DNA of 64,000 nt from Lytechinus variegatus (taxonomy: Eukaryota; Echinodermata; Echinoidea; Temnopleuroida; Toxopneustidae), in contig NC_054743.1 of assembly GCF_018143015.1 (NCBI RefSeq), positions 31,955,934 through 32,019,933 on the forward strand. Reading direction: 5' to 3'. The notes beneath the pieces were generated by a model. That model was not told where the DNA came from and did no database searches. It saw only the letters and a list, made by a program, of their open reading frames with translations. The position numbers were made by a program, and so were the translations under genes. This document shows, in pieces, positions 1 through 19,654 of this stretch. Every line of letters begins with the position of its first letter. Position 1 is the first letter of the stretch.

Positions 1-734
1 TCATAAATCAACAACAATATCATAGAACTTAATTCATTGTAAAATGTAAATCATTATCAACAGAGATTCCTTCAGGAAGATTTTATTATACTATTGTAGT
101 ATACTATGAAAGGATTATGATCTTGTGAACATATATGAAATTTGAAAATTTTTCATTCTTCCATGATGAAAAAATAAAGTGAGTGGAAAGACTGTGTGAT
201 GAAAGAAAACATACTATATATACATGTGAATAAAATTCTCTGCCTAAAAAAAAAAATCATCAAACCTCAATCTGGAAAATAATAATATTGTCCAAAGATT
301 GAGGGATAGTTATGGTATGAAGAGATATTAGTATTTGATATATTCATTGATTACTGAATCTGAATATTAAGAAACAAAGACAGCAGATTGAAAGGACAGC
401 TGGAATGCCTAGTAAGTAGTAGCTTGCCAAACAATACCATGGTAACAATGCTCAACTGTCAATCATACACAGTACATATTGTTGATTCCTTGCACTTTGA
501 GTGTTAAGTATGGTCTACTTTGTATTGTCTTCCTCTAGCAAAGAGATTTCGGTGGTGTTGCAAGAAAATATTTGCGATCAATTGCAAATATTCTGTTGCC
601 ATTTTACAACTGACAGATCAACGTTAGCTGTAGCAAATCAGATTAAACTTCTTGTTTCAAGGAGCAAATTTGCAATCAATTACTAATTTGCAATTAACTA
701 TAAGACAAATGTTTGAATTAGGGACCAAAAATAG

Positions 735-1235
735 ACTTGGGATCGATAAACTAAACCAAACATTGAGTTTTTAAAGAATAGCTTAAGATATGCAGGAGGA
801 AATGTATGGAATAATTTAGATTCAGAACTCCAGAATGCAACTTCAATTGATACTTTTAAAAGGAAATATAAGAAAACACACTTCGCATAACACTCTCCGC
901 TCTTTACTTTATACATCTCTATGCCGGTTTATGTTTTCTACTTTCAATTAAGCATTCATCACCCAGTGCACATGTATCTTTAGTTTTTTTTATTTATCTA
1001 TGTTTGTTAATACCTATGTCACTGTCTTTTTTTACTTTGTCTGAATTTGAATGTTTAATGCTATGTCACTCATTTTTTTTTATTACTATTTCTGAATTTA
1101 AATTATTTAATGCATTTTTTGCTGTACATTGTTAGATGTTTACTATGTCAACAGGACCATGTTAAAAAACAGTGTATATATTATCTGAACATGCTTATCC
1201 TGTATAAAGATTTTTAAATAAATAAATAATAATTA
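735..1235 (+). mobile_element. 5'-truncated LINE 3' end
   Basis: A short open stretch at about 780-890 reads NSLRYAGGNVWNNLDSELQN followed by ATSIDTFKRKYKKTHFA and a stop at 888-890. The 'WN.L...I/L....S...FK..YK' pattern is the extreme C-terminus of LINE ORF2 proteins of the CR1/L2/Daphne-like groups. It is followed by a T-rich 3' UTR and a CCTGTATAAAG...AAATAAATAAATAAT tail. The element lies in the UBE2J1 intron after exon 4. Confidence 0.65.
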
Positions 1236-1387
1236 ATATATAATAATTATAATGATAATCAAATGTTTCATTGAAATTACCATTATATGGCAAAGTAACC
1301 AAATGAAGTAAATGAAGAAGGGGGAGGGAGAAAAGGAAGAAATGTGAGTATGACTGGGGTGGAGAGCGAAGGGGAGGTGGGTGGTCA

Positions 1388-1653
1388 GGGGCCCATCTTA
1401 CAAAGAGCTGCGGTTGATCCGATCAATCGCAACTATGAAAAGCTGGCAGAGTCATCATATAAAACGCATGTTTGTGTTTCTAGATATGAATGTATATCCA
1501 TAAATTTATTGATTTCTTGACAATTTGGTGTGTTCTCCTTTGTTTACAATGGCCATTTTGCAAATTTCCTGTAGAAAAACGTATGGCACTGATGGATTTC
1601 CATGGAGTTACGATTAATTGGATCAATCGCAACTCTTTGTAAGACGGGGCCCG
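1388..1653. mobile_element. MITE family B, copy 1
   Basis: About 265 bp with inverted ends: GGGGCCCATCTTACAAAGAG at the left and CTCTTTGTAAGACGGGGCCC at the right, each followed inward by a GATCC(G)ATCAATCGCAACT block. Two more copies lie at 38989-39250 and 55493-55743. It is a non-coding palindromic element. Its right end is only about 14 bp from the UBE2J1 exon 4 donor. Confidence 0.85.
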
Positions 1654-1666
1654 GACGTCCACTTAC

Positions 1667-4549
1667 TGCTCCATGACGGTTGCCATGTTTCAGGATGATG
1701 ACCAGAGATGGACAGACAGATCTTGGTGCCGACTTCAAACCTTCCTGTGGGCTGATAACAAATAATGCAAAATGTATGAACATCTGTGTGTGCATACTCA
1801 TACATGTACTGTATACAATGTTTGCCTTTTTTAATATATCAACAAGGACAATTTATCAAAGAAACTATATGTATATTCATCAAAAAGTGGCAAACATTGC
1901 ACAGAACAAATGTGGAAAACTTCAAAATGCCACAGCTAACTCTCTTTAAAACTTGATTCATAATCTTTTAATCCCCATCTTATTTTTAGTCTTCATTTCC
2001 ATATTGATTAATTTTTTTTAGAGTTGAATTAACAATACAGTATTCAAAACTTTATATCTTTTTTTTTTTCAATTGATGCTACAGAATGAGAGTACTCACT
2101 GTTAATAGCATGATACTGGGAGGTTTCATGGGATATTCTGGTGGTAGGGTGATACGACCATGATACACGCCCTTAGAGAAATCAGAGTCTGGTGGGCCTC
2201 TTACGGTGAAGTGCCATTCAAATAAATTGTCCTATTTATGCATTAGCAGAGAAGAAAAAGAAAACAAAGTAAATATGAAATAAATAAACATATGTATAAA
2301 CACAAAATACTGAGAACTGTAGATCCATACCCACATCAAAGGGTCCTTTTGTTGTACTATACAAATGATAATAGGTACCCATATCAAAGCATTTCTGTAG
2401 AAATAGACTCATGTCTATAGATGTTGAAATTCTAACCCTGGACAAATGAGGGGAAAAGGGAGAAACAAAACAAATGATGTAAGACCCAGGTCTAAGTATT
2501 AAAAAAACAGGACAATGACAGAAAGTCGGGAAATCGTATTTTTGATGGCCAAAATCGTACTGTCGTATTTTACTTGTTTTATCGTACTAAATACGATAAA
2601 ATCGTACTGGTTGGCATCTCTGAGATGATGTAAGACCCAGGTCGAAGGATTAAAAACGAAGGGGGACCTCCCTTAAAAAAAATCTCTGTTTACAAAATGT
2701 ATGTGAGCGCCCCCTCCCCCACCCAGCTTCTCATACAACAGGGCCCTGATTCATAAAGACTTGTAATAACAAATTCACCATGTACTATCAGCCAATCAGA
2801 TTGAAGGATTTTAGTAGCTTTTAACTGTTAATGCAAATTTGTTATTACAGCAAGTTTTGTGAAATGTGCCCCAGGTTTGATGGCCATCACATGAAATTGA
2901 AAAAAACAACAACAAAAAAATCTACCATACAGGCATCACTTACATCTAGTGGCTGAGCAAAGTACTGTTCCGTAGGATCCTTTAGCTCTTGAGCTTCCTT
3001 CATTAACCGCTTTACAGCTATGGAAAAAAGAATATAAAGAATGTAGAATATAATCATTCAATACAGGTTATTACACTCTACAGTGACTTGGACTACAACT
3101 TAATATCTTCATTTGGCTTTATTCCACACGGTCTTATCCTTATCCTAGACCTACATGTAGTTCATCTAGTGACCACTAGCCTGCCTCTTTTAACACTTTG
3201 TCCATTTCCCAGTAACCCCTTATGTCTTAGTGATATCCATCTTTCTTTTAGTGATATCCAAGCTGCAAAATGTTGAAGACTTGGGTTCAAAATGGTCCTA
3301 TTTCCAAAAAATTGGATGAATATGATATATCCATGACTTAAAATGAATAACTTTCCTTGATGAATTAGAGTTCTTTTTGGTATTATTTGAAAGGTCTTTT
3401 TAAGACACCAAATGACATCAAATTTATTGATGATTTTCATTTTTTTGTCAGTACTAACTTTGCCTTTAGCTTTTTATTATCAATAACACACATAGCTTTT
3501 ATTAGCATTTCCATTTATTTGAAAGCAGGATAAAAGGGCATAGGTGTCGGATTTTCCATGTAGATCATAGCCAGGGGCCTTAGACCCCTCGGCCACGGCA
3601 CCTCCTTTAAAGGACAAGTCCACCCCAACAAAATGTTGATTTGAATAAAAAATGATCTACATGGAAAATCCAAGAAGCATAACAATGAAAATTTCATCAA
3701 AATTGGATGTAAAAATAAAAAAAGTTATGACATTTTTAATTTTCGCTTAATTTTACAAATATATATACACATACCGGTGAGCAATTAGGTATGCAAATGA
3801 GGGAACTGATGACATCACTCACTAACTTTTGTATTTTATTATATGAAATATGATATATTCTAATTTTCTCCTCATTGACATTGTCCTGTGAAACAAAGTT
3901 TTATTCCTCCCCTCCAGCCGGAGCTTCGCCACCCGCACCCAACGACCGTACCGGCGTATGTAGGCAGCAGGGTGAGAAGGGAAAAGTTCAAGCAGCTGCA
4001 GGGACAAGGAAAGTAAACAAAGGGGCCAAAGGAAGAGGACCAGATAAAACATCCAAGCCAAAAGCCATGCGTTCTGTATCCTTTACAGAATCAAACAAGG
4101 CTGCTCAAGATAACAAGAAAGGTCAGGAGAAATTGAATAAAGTCAAACCTACAACAAAGAAATCATCAGGAAAGAAGAAAGGTGAAGGTGCAAGCACAAG
4201 TAAGGATACATATGACTGTGAGTACTGCCCTGAGGAAGGTGTTACACATATGATTGAATGTGAGGCATGTGAGAGATGGTCATGTATGACCTGCCATAAT
4301 ATTACACTTGATATGTACCATTTCTTCACAAATGAATCAAATAGAGCACACTGGTTCTGTGTTGATTGCGAAAAGGAAGCAATTGACACAGTAAAGCTAA
4401 AAGTGAAAAATAAAAAGACAACAACAATCTTGTGTAGTAATGTGGAAAAAGAATTGGATGAAGCTGTTGGGAAAATCTTACAAAATGCTCAACAGACAAT
4501 GAAAGAAATGGTTGATGATGGTCTAAACAGGTGAAAAAATCCTATGCAG

Positions 4550-4580
<31 letters not shown>

Positions 4581-7500
4581 GGCTAACCAATGATGGTTCA
4601 GGTCAAGCAAGGCAAAGAGTAACTATACTCCAGAGGTCAGAACTAGAAACTGATAAAAGATCTACAAGATATGACAAAAACAGTGAAATATTGACCACGT
4701 TGACTCATATGGTGGCATTGAGAGTGTTGTAAGCATGATCACGATGGAAGAACTGGTTGACAGAGAGCGAAGGAAAAATAATATTGTATTCTACAATGTA
4801 CCAGAATAGAAACAAGTTCAGATCCAAGATAGGGTAGCTGAAGACAAGAAACTCATTACAGACATTGTCACAAATAGCCTCAAAGTGGAAGATGTCATCA
4901 TTAATAAGGCTATTCGCCTTGGAGGCCAAAGGCAAGATAAGGATAAAGCAAGAGTTCTGCTTGTACACTTGGAAAACGAAAGCATGAAGAGGGACATTCT
5001 AGCAGCATCAAGGAAGTTGCGTGAGAATGAAAGATGGAGAAACACATCGCTCCTGACATGACGAAGCAGCAGCGTGAAGAGAGCTGGAAGCTACGCCAAG
5101 AGCTGAGGGCAAGGAGGGATCAAGGCGAAGATAGCCTGATGATACGACATGGTAAGATAGTATCACGATGGAGAAAGAAAGACTTCATAAAAGACGATAG
5201 AGCAAAATCAGCCCATCAAGATGAAAATCTCAAGGAAACTGTGAGTAATTCATCTCTTCCAACATCTAGCGATGAGGTCAGTGATAGTGATATTGAAATA
5301 GATGGCACATTTGGAGCAATTGGTGGGGCTCCTAAAACAGTATGACTCAAGGGTTCTACTGGAGAACAAGTGAATAATGGCATACAACTCAGCCGAAACA
5401 ATTTGAAAGTGCTATACACAAATTCTGACTCGTTATTAAACAAAATGGAAAATCTACTCATTGTGATTGGAGTGCAAAAGCCAGATTTGGTTATGATATG
5501 TGAAGTAGCACCAAAAAATCAAGTTTGTTCAAGCCACCCCGGAAGTGTTAAGACTAGAGGGATTTCAGACATTTACAAATATTGATCAGGAATCCAGTCT
5601 TCGTGGAGTGGTAGTATATAATAGTAATAGACTAAATGCCCATGAAGTTTCCTTTTCCGTAGACTTTACCGAATCCATATGGTGTTCAATCCAGCTAACT
5701 GGAAAAGATAGATTGTTAGTGGGATGTATCTACAGGAGTCCATCAAGTTCAAATGAATATAACAGGAAACTGTATGATCTTATTAAAGCAGCCAGTGAGA
5801 ATGGAGAAAAGTACTTATTGATCACTGGAGATTTTAATTATCCCGAAGTAGACTGGGAGAAGTCATAAGTGAAAGCATCGCCCATTCATCCTTCAAACAT
5901 GTTCCTAACTGCTATTCAAGAATCATTAATCTTATACAACATGTATTGGAACCAACATGTCATAGAAGCGGACAGAAGTCCAATACTTTGGACTTAATGC
6001 TTGCTAACACTGACACCATAGTTACTGCTCTGCAGTATCTTCCATCATTAGGACTTAGTGATCATGTATGCTTATTTGCCCAATTGAATGTAGATAATGA
6101 CCTGAAAATGTTGGAAACAAAAGAAACTCCTATGATATTTCAGAAAGGAGACTATGAATCTATGAAACTTATTCTTGAACCAATCAATTGGGAGGATGAA
6201 CTTGAATTACTTGATTGTGATCGAGCATGGAATTTGCTGCAAGAGAAATGGAAGTTCTTGTCAAAAAGTATGTTCCAATGAGACAATGTAGTAAAGACAA
6301 AAAATGGAACATCTATATTACTAAACCAATCCTGAAACTTTTTAAGAAAAAAGCACGAACCTGGAAGCGCTATACCAAAAGTGATTATAGAAACAAAGAC
6401 GAGCAGACTTAAATCCATATAAAAAGGCAAAGAATGAGCTAAGAAAGGCAACAAGAACAGCCAGTCATAACTTTGAAGATGACCTAGTGGAAAGTATCAA
6501 CTTTAATCCTAAGGCTAAGGCTTTTTGGAATTACGCAATTAGCAATATCAAAGGTAGAAGTCAGATAGGAAGTCTTAGAAGAGATGATGGATCTCTAGTA
6601 GAAACTGATAAGGAAAAGGCAGATGTCCTTAAATACTTTTGTGATGTATTTACTGTTGAAGACTTACAAAACTTTCCAGATTATGTGACTGGAGTAGATG
6701 TTGATATACCTTGTACGGAAAGGCTAAGATTTGAATCATCAGATGTGATAAAAATGATCAAAAACTTGGATGTGAATAAATCAGCTGGCCCAGATGGGAT
6801 CCATCATAAAGTGCTGAAGGAGATGGGTGATCACTGAAATTATTGCAGAACCACTATCTATCATATTCAACAAGTCAATGCATGAAGGTAAAATTCCAGC
6901 CGACTGGAAAAAGGGAAATGTAATTCCTCTTCCCAAGAAAGGAAATAGAACACAGATTTCTAACTATAGATCGGTGAGTCTTACATCGATAGCAGGAAAA
7001 CTAATGGAAAAGATTGTGAGTAATGCTTTAGTGGATCATTTTCAAAATAATCGATTGTTGTATTATAACCAACATGGATTCATCCCAGGACGGTCATGTT
7101 CCACACAGCTTTTGTATGTGCTTGAAGAATGAACACAAATGCTTGATGAAGGGAATCCAATCGATGTTTTGTACTTAGATTTTCGCAAAGCATTTGACAG
7201 TGTTCCCCACGAAAGGCTTCTACGTAAATTAGAGGGCCAGGGAATTACATGCCAACTTCTTATCTGGATGCGAGAATTTCTGACAGGAAGAGTTCAGCGT
7301 GTACGAGTAAATAGGGAACTATCTCCATGGTCTCCAGTATCAAGCAGAATACCGCAAGGGAGCGTTCTCGGACCTGTTCTCTTCCTAGTCTTTATCAATG
7401 ACCTATCATCTGCTGTCAACAAGAGTAATGTTGCTTTATTTGCTGATGACACCAAACTTTACAATATAGTGACTTATCAGAGATCAAAGATCTGCAAGAG

Positions 7501-9149
7501 GACCTGGATAGACTACAATTATGGTCAGAGAACTGCCATTACCGTTCAATAGCAGTAAATGTAAAGTTCTACACATCGGAAGGAATAATCCAGAAGCAAA
7601 ATTTTATATGCCAGAACAAGAAGTGAAGTCAGTAACTTCTGAAAAGGATCTTGGGGTAACAGTCGACAATCAATTGCAATTTCATCAGCATGTGTCTCTA
7701 GCTGTTAATAAGGCATATCAACTGCTCGGAATTGTAAAGAGAACTTTCACTCAACTATAAAACAAATCTACCTTGCCAATTCTCTTCAAGACGTTAAGTG
7801 TTAAGTAGGCCACATCTGGAATGGGAGCGTCATCTGGAATGGTAGATTTACAGAACATGCCAAGAAGATTGAGAGAGTAAAGAGAAGAGCAACAAAACTA
7901 TGAATGATTTGAAACACCATATGAAAGGAGACTCAGGGAACTTAACATGTACTCACCAGAAATGCCAAGTTCAAAGACCAGCTATGCATGAGATTTTCTG
8001 TGAATCTGAGTGAGATCACAGACATTGTGTACAATGTATATGGGGATAGGCTGTGATAGTTGTGTGAGACAGAGATTTGAGGGGATGAACAAGAGTCCAA
8101 AATGCTTGAGTCTCACGCATAATGCATGAGACTTGGTAGCTCTGACTCACTCTATTATAGGAGAGGAGATATAATGGTCCACCAGATTATGCATGGATTG
8201 GTCAACATATGTCTCCAGACCATTTCTTCTCCAAGTCTGGTAGTAACTCTACTAGAGGTCACTCCATGAAATTATTGAAATCCCATGTAGCAAACTGGAT
8301 GCGAGAAATAAGTCTTTCAGTAGAAGAGTAATCAATGACTGGAATAGTCTTCCTGAAAACATAATACAAATGCCATCAACAGACAAATTTAAAAATATTG
8401 ATATATTTTGGCAAATTAAGCACTTTGAGCTTCCATGACTCCTCACGCAAGCACAGTCATGGAGTACTTTTCAGTGATCAATCCTACAAGAAGCGATCGG
8501 GAGTTACAGGCTTGCGCCTTCATCCGTACCAGATGATGATGATGATGAACATGTCATGCATGTGGAATTACCATTGTTTAACATTATATGGTTCAGTCAA
8601 GTTGGTCCTTATTGAGTTATTCAGTTATTGTCAAATCTGTAAAAATTGAAAATATTGTAGGCCTATAATCCAAACAATAAAAAACAAAAGGGTGAGGGAC
8701 ATTGTCGATTCTCTCATTTGCATGTGACTAATTGTGCATAGCCAGAGAATCTATTTTTGAATTTGAGAAATATGTAATATAAACAAAACACTAAAATGTC
8801 ATAACTTTCTTATTTTACATCCGATTTCGATGAAATTTTTATATGATTATGCTTGTCTGAATTTTCCGTTGTTGATTCAAATCAACATTTTTATGAGGTG
8901 TAGCTTGACCATTAATAAAACAAGGACTTGACCTTTAATAAAAAGTAGACTTAACCTTAAATAAAAAGTAGACTTGAATTAGAGTTTAATAAAAAGAGGA
9001 TCGCTTATGATTTACTAATACTAAACAGGTCGAGTGTCACCCACTAATGCTGACACAGAACGAAATTAGGTGGGACCGAGCATATGAATACGTCTGATAT
9101 TTTTTAATTATCACTCACCTGGACTCCTCCTCGAGTATGTAGACTGCAT
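1667..9149 (-). CDS. UBE2J1: UBE2J1, ER-anchored E2 ubiquitin-conjugating enzyme (5' four exons, gene continues past left edge)
   Basis: Tail-anchored E2 of the ER membrane that passes ubiquitin to misfolded proteins in ER-associated degradation. Coding exons on the minus strand are 9119-9149, 2944-3017, 2100-2231 and 1667-1751, all with AG/GT borders and matching phase. They read MQSTYSRRSP, then AVKRLMKEAQELKDPTEQYF, then DNLFEWHFTVRGPPDSDF through LPPEYPMKPPS, then TGRFEVGTKICLSISGHHPE. These match the vertebrate UBE2J1 N-terminus almost residue for residue. The UBC fold region is present and the active-site Cys falls at residue 91, as in human. The start ATG (9149-9147) fits the family's short first exon. 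The remaining catalytic half, the linker and the C-terminal membrane anchor are not in the window. Intron 1 (about 6.1 kb) contains a LINE inside a foldback element. UBE2J2 is the alternative, but the N-terminal wording fits J1. Confidence 0.95.
2746..2882. mobile_element. Small palindromic element, GGGCCC...TTTCATAAA type
   Basis: About 135 bp between AGGGCCCTGATTCATAAAGA and TTTTGTGAAATGTGCCCC, with inner inverted matches AATAACAAATT and AATTTGTTATT. One of a loose group of similar short elements in this window. Confidence 0.6.
3906..4534 (+). pseudogene. LINE ORF1 with PHD-like zinc finger
   Basis: Open for about 210 residues. A Lys-rich basic N-terminal half is followed by a Cys/His cluster: YDCEYCPEEGVTHMIECEAC, then ERWSCMTCH and HWFCVDCEKEA. 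The spacing C-x2-C ... C-x2-C ... C-x2-C/H ... W-x-C-x2-C is that of a PHD finger, known from ORF1 of some CR1 elements. A Gln/Lys coiled-coil-like stretch follows. A TGA at 4532-4534 ends the frame before an (AAGC)n run at about 4553-4580. Further ORF1-like coding (4700-5340) continues in other frames. Confidence 0.75.
5370..8438 (+). pseudogene. LINE ORF2 (APE endonuclease and reverse transcriptase), broken
   Basis: Endonuclease pieces: LKVLYTNSDSLLNKMENLL (5406), GDFNYPEVDW (5828) and GLSDHVCLF (6054), where GDFN and SDH are catalytic motifs. RT pieces: NKSAGPDGIHHKVLKEMG (about 6777), YRSVSLTSIAGKLMEKIV, HGFIPGRSCSTQLL, LYLDFRKAFDSVPHERLL, RIPQGSVLGPVLFLVFINDL and ALFADDTKLY (YADD-type catalytic box). 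The C-terminal WNSLPENII...FK segment ends at TGA 8436-8438. Frame changes or stops occur near 5560, 5866, 6280, 6412, 6836, 7130, 7470 and beyond 7758, so at least eight breaks. Confidence 0.85.
8905..8998. repeat. Short tandem repeats built from the foldback terminus
   Basis: Four degenerate units of about 23-26 bp, with consensus GACTTGACCTTTAATAAAAA, directly abut the right end of foldback copy 1. The unit contains the element's own terminal motif (CTTGACCTTTAA). Confidence 0.65.
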
Positions 9150-9532
9150 GGTGGGATATCTCACATATAGTGACTCAGAGTAATAGCGAATAATTTCAAT
9201 AATCTTGCTCCAAAGGCAAAGAATTGTCACTATTCACAAAGCGACGTGGCGTTTTCTCATATGATACGGTCAGCCTGATCCTCGCACTCCCAGATTAAGT
9301 TGGGCTAATGTGTCGCATTCTGTGATTGGTCAAAACTTTGTGAAGTATTCATCATTGGCCAACCAATGTATGTCTAAGAAAATCGCACATGTATTTGGTT
9401 TAAAGGGCCGACGTACGTAAACAAACCATCCCGCTACTAACACGTGCAGTATTTCGTGAATTCATATGAACTTGTATTTGTAAATGTTGAACTAGAGTTT
9501 TTTCTACGTTTGCTGCAGATAGTTTCTACATT
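9150..9532. promoter_or_regulatory. Bidirectional promoter region between UBE2J1 and NSUN4
   Basis: Only 383 bp separate the two start codons, which point away from each other. The interval carries an ATTGG (9325-9329) and a palindromic pair of inverted CCAAT boxes (ATTGG at 9354-9358 and CCAAT at 9363-9367). CCAAT/NF-Y sites are common in animal bidirectional promoters. No TATA box is obvious. Transcription start sites cannot be placed from sequence. Confidence 0.6.
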
Positions 9533-18241
<8,709 letters not shown>

Positions 18242-18326
18242 CAAATTTTCTGTGCCCAGAATAATTGCCAATTATGGACCCATGTATTTCAGTTGATTGA
18301 TTAGGACTCGATAGCAAATTTTCACC

Positions 18327-19654
18327 TGAGACTCCAGAAAATGAATATTTGTGACAGTTGTGATAATAAGAGACTGCATCTAGGATGTTATGCAACACCA
18401 TCATTGTAAAATTTATGGGTTATAGGTCATTAATTGGGTGTGAACCAACTGCTGTGTGCTTCTAAGATATGGCATATTGGGAATAAACTTGTGTTTGACT
18501 TTAAATATCGAATGAGTATTGATTTTTTAGTATAAAGTATGATCAAAACTTGCTATTCTCAGATAGAATAATATTCTATTTACTACAGTCATTCTTATGA
18601 TGTCATCTATTAAAAAGGACGTTGATGTATGGTACCATTGCAACAACTGTACTGTACAACCCCTGCACATAAAATCCAATGCGACACAAATAATTAATAT
18701 ATTGCATTTTGTTGCATCAACTATATTGAAAGTTCAAACAAGTATTAAAGCATTATATTTCAAGTTCAGATTGATGTTAGGAATACAAAAATTATAATTC
18801 TGCTATACTGCATGCCTTGTTGTCCGAGTATTACAGTTCTCATCACAGCTAGACTACTGTCACTATGATTTTGAACCTAATCCCCTTTTCTTACTATAGG
18901 GAGGTTTGAAATAGACTTGGAATTTTGAAATTAGTGTTCATACCACTGTTTGGAACTTTGATCTTCAAGATTGGATAGGCAGGCATGCTTATATCAGATT
19001 TTCTGAAATTGACCACAAACGGATCGTGTAGTACGATTGTGCTTGGATTAAAATGATAAAAATAAACTTTTTTCCAATACACTCTTGTGGCACTCTACAT
19101 ATCTGCGGTAGGAAGATTCATTGAAGTTCACAGGACAATGTTTCTCGGGAAGAAATTGTAAGTCACAGAAACACATGTCACATTGCTAGTCATGGACAAC
19201 TTAAATCTCAATGAAGACAAATCACAAGCCTTTTCAAATACTTGTTTAAGTCAACTGTTTAATGTATTTAAATGAACACAAAAATATGTATGAAAGTACA
19301 CTTTAAACCACATCCATTTTATAAAAATGTTTCAGTAACATTTTTTTTATATATAAAATTGAATGCAGTTCTCTCCTTTTCCTCCATCTGCTTGATTTTG
19401 TTTCCTTTTTGGGTATCAATCGATTATTAAAAGTTTTGATATTACTCATTACAATTATTATTTTCAACCACAAATAAAGTGCTACTATTTATTATAAGTA
19501 TTTGAAAATATGCGAAATGATTTTTCTTCTAAAATCAGTTTGTAAAGCAGTTATTTTGGCGTTAAATAGAAGGTTTCTTATGAGAGCACACACTGACGGT
19601 ATTCATCAAAGCCTTCCTGTCTAAATTACACAACTAAAACTGTTTCCCTTGGTC
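18327..19654. other. Convergent 3' intergenic region of NSUN4 and FANCG
   Basis: Holds the NSUN4 poly(A) signal AATAAA at 18482-18487. A minus-strand candidate signal (TTTATT on plus, about 19488) may serve FANCG. Otherwise AT-rich with no recognised gene. Confidence 0.5.

Larger units (their letters stand above)
3906..8552 (+). mobile_element. CR1-type LINE, nearly full length, decayed
   Basis: About 4.65 kb of non-LTR retrotransposon with a PHD-finger ORF1 and an endonuclease-plus-reverse-transcriptase ORF2, ending in a short (GAT)n tract at about 8533-8549. The two-ORF plan, an ORF1 PHD finger and the GSVLGPVLFLVFINDL wording of the RT fit the CR1 clade. The reading frame is broken at several places, so it is not active. 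It lies antisense in UBE2J1 intron 1. Confidence 0.9.
3608..8922. mobile_element. Foldback family A, copy 1 (interrupted by a LINE)
   Basis: Left half 3608-3905 begins TAAAGGACAAGTCCACCCCA. The right half, about 8553-8922, is its inverted partner and matches the right half of the uninterrupted copies (GGAATTACCATTGTTTAACA; intact copy at 57471-58087). A decayed LINE sits between the halves. Octamers ATGCAAAT (left) and ATTTGCAT (right) are kept. Confidence 0.85.

Noticed and set aside
1544-1801. Minus-strand 85-residue frame overlapping UBE2J1 exon 4 in another frame
   Set aside because: The exon 4 frame with CLSISGHHPETW is the conserved one; the rest is MITE sequence.
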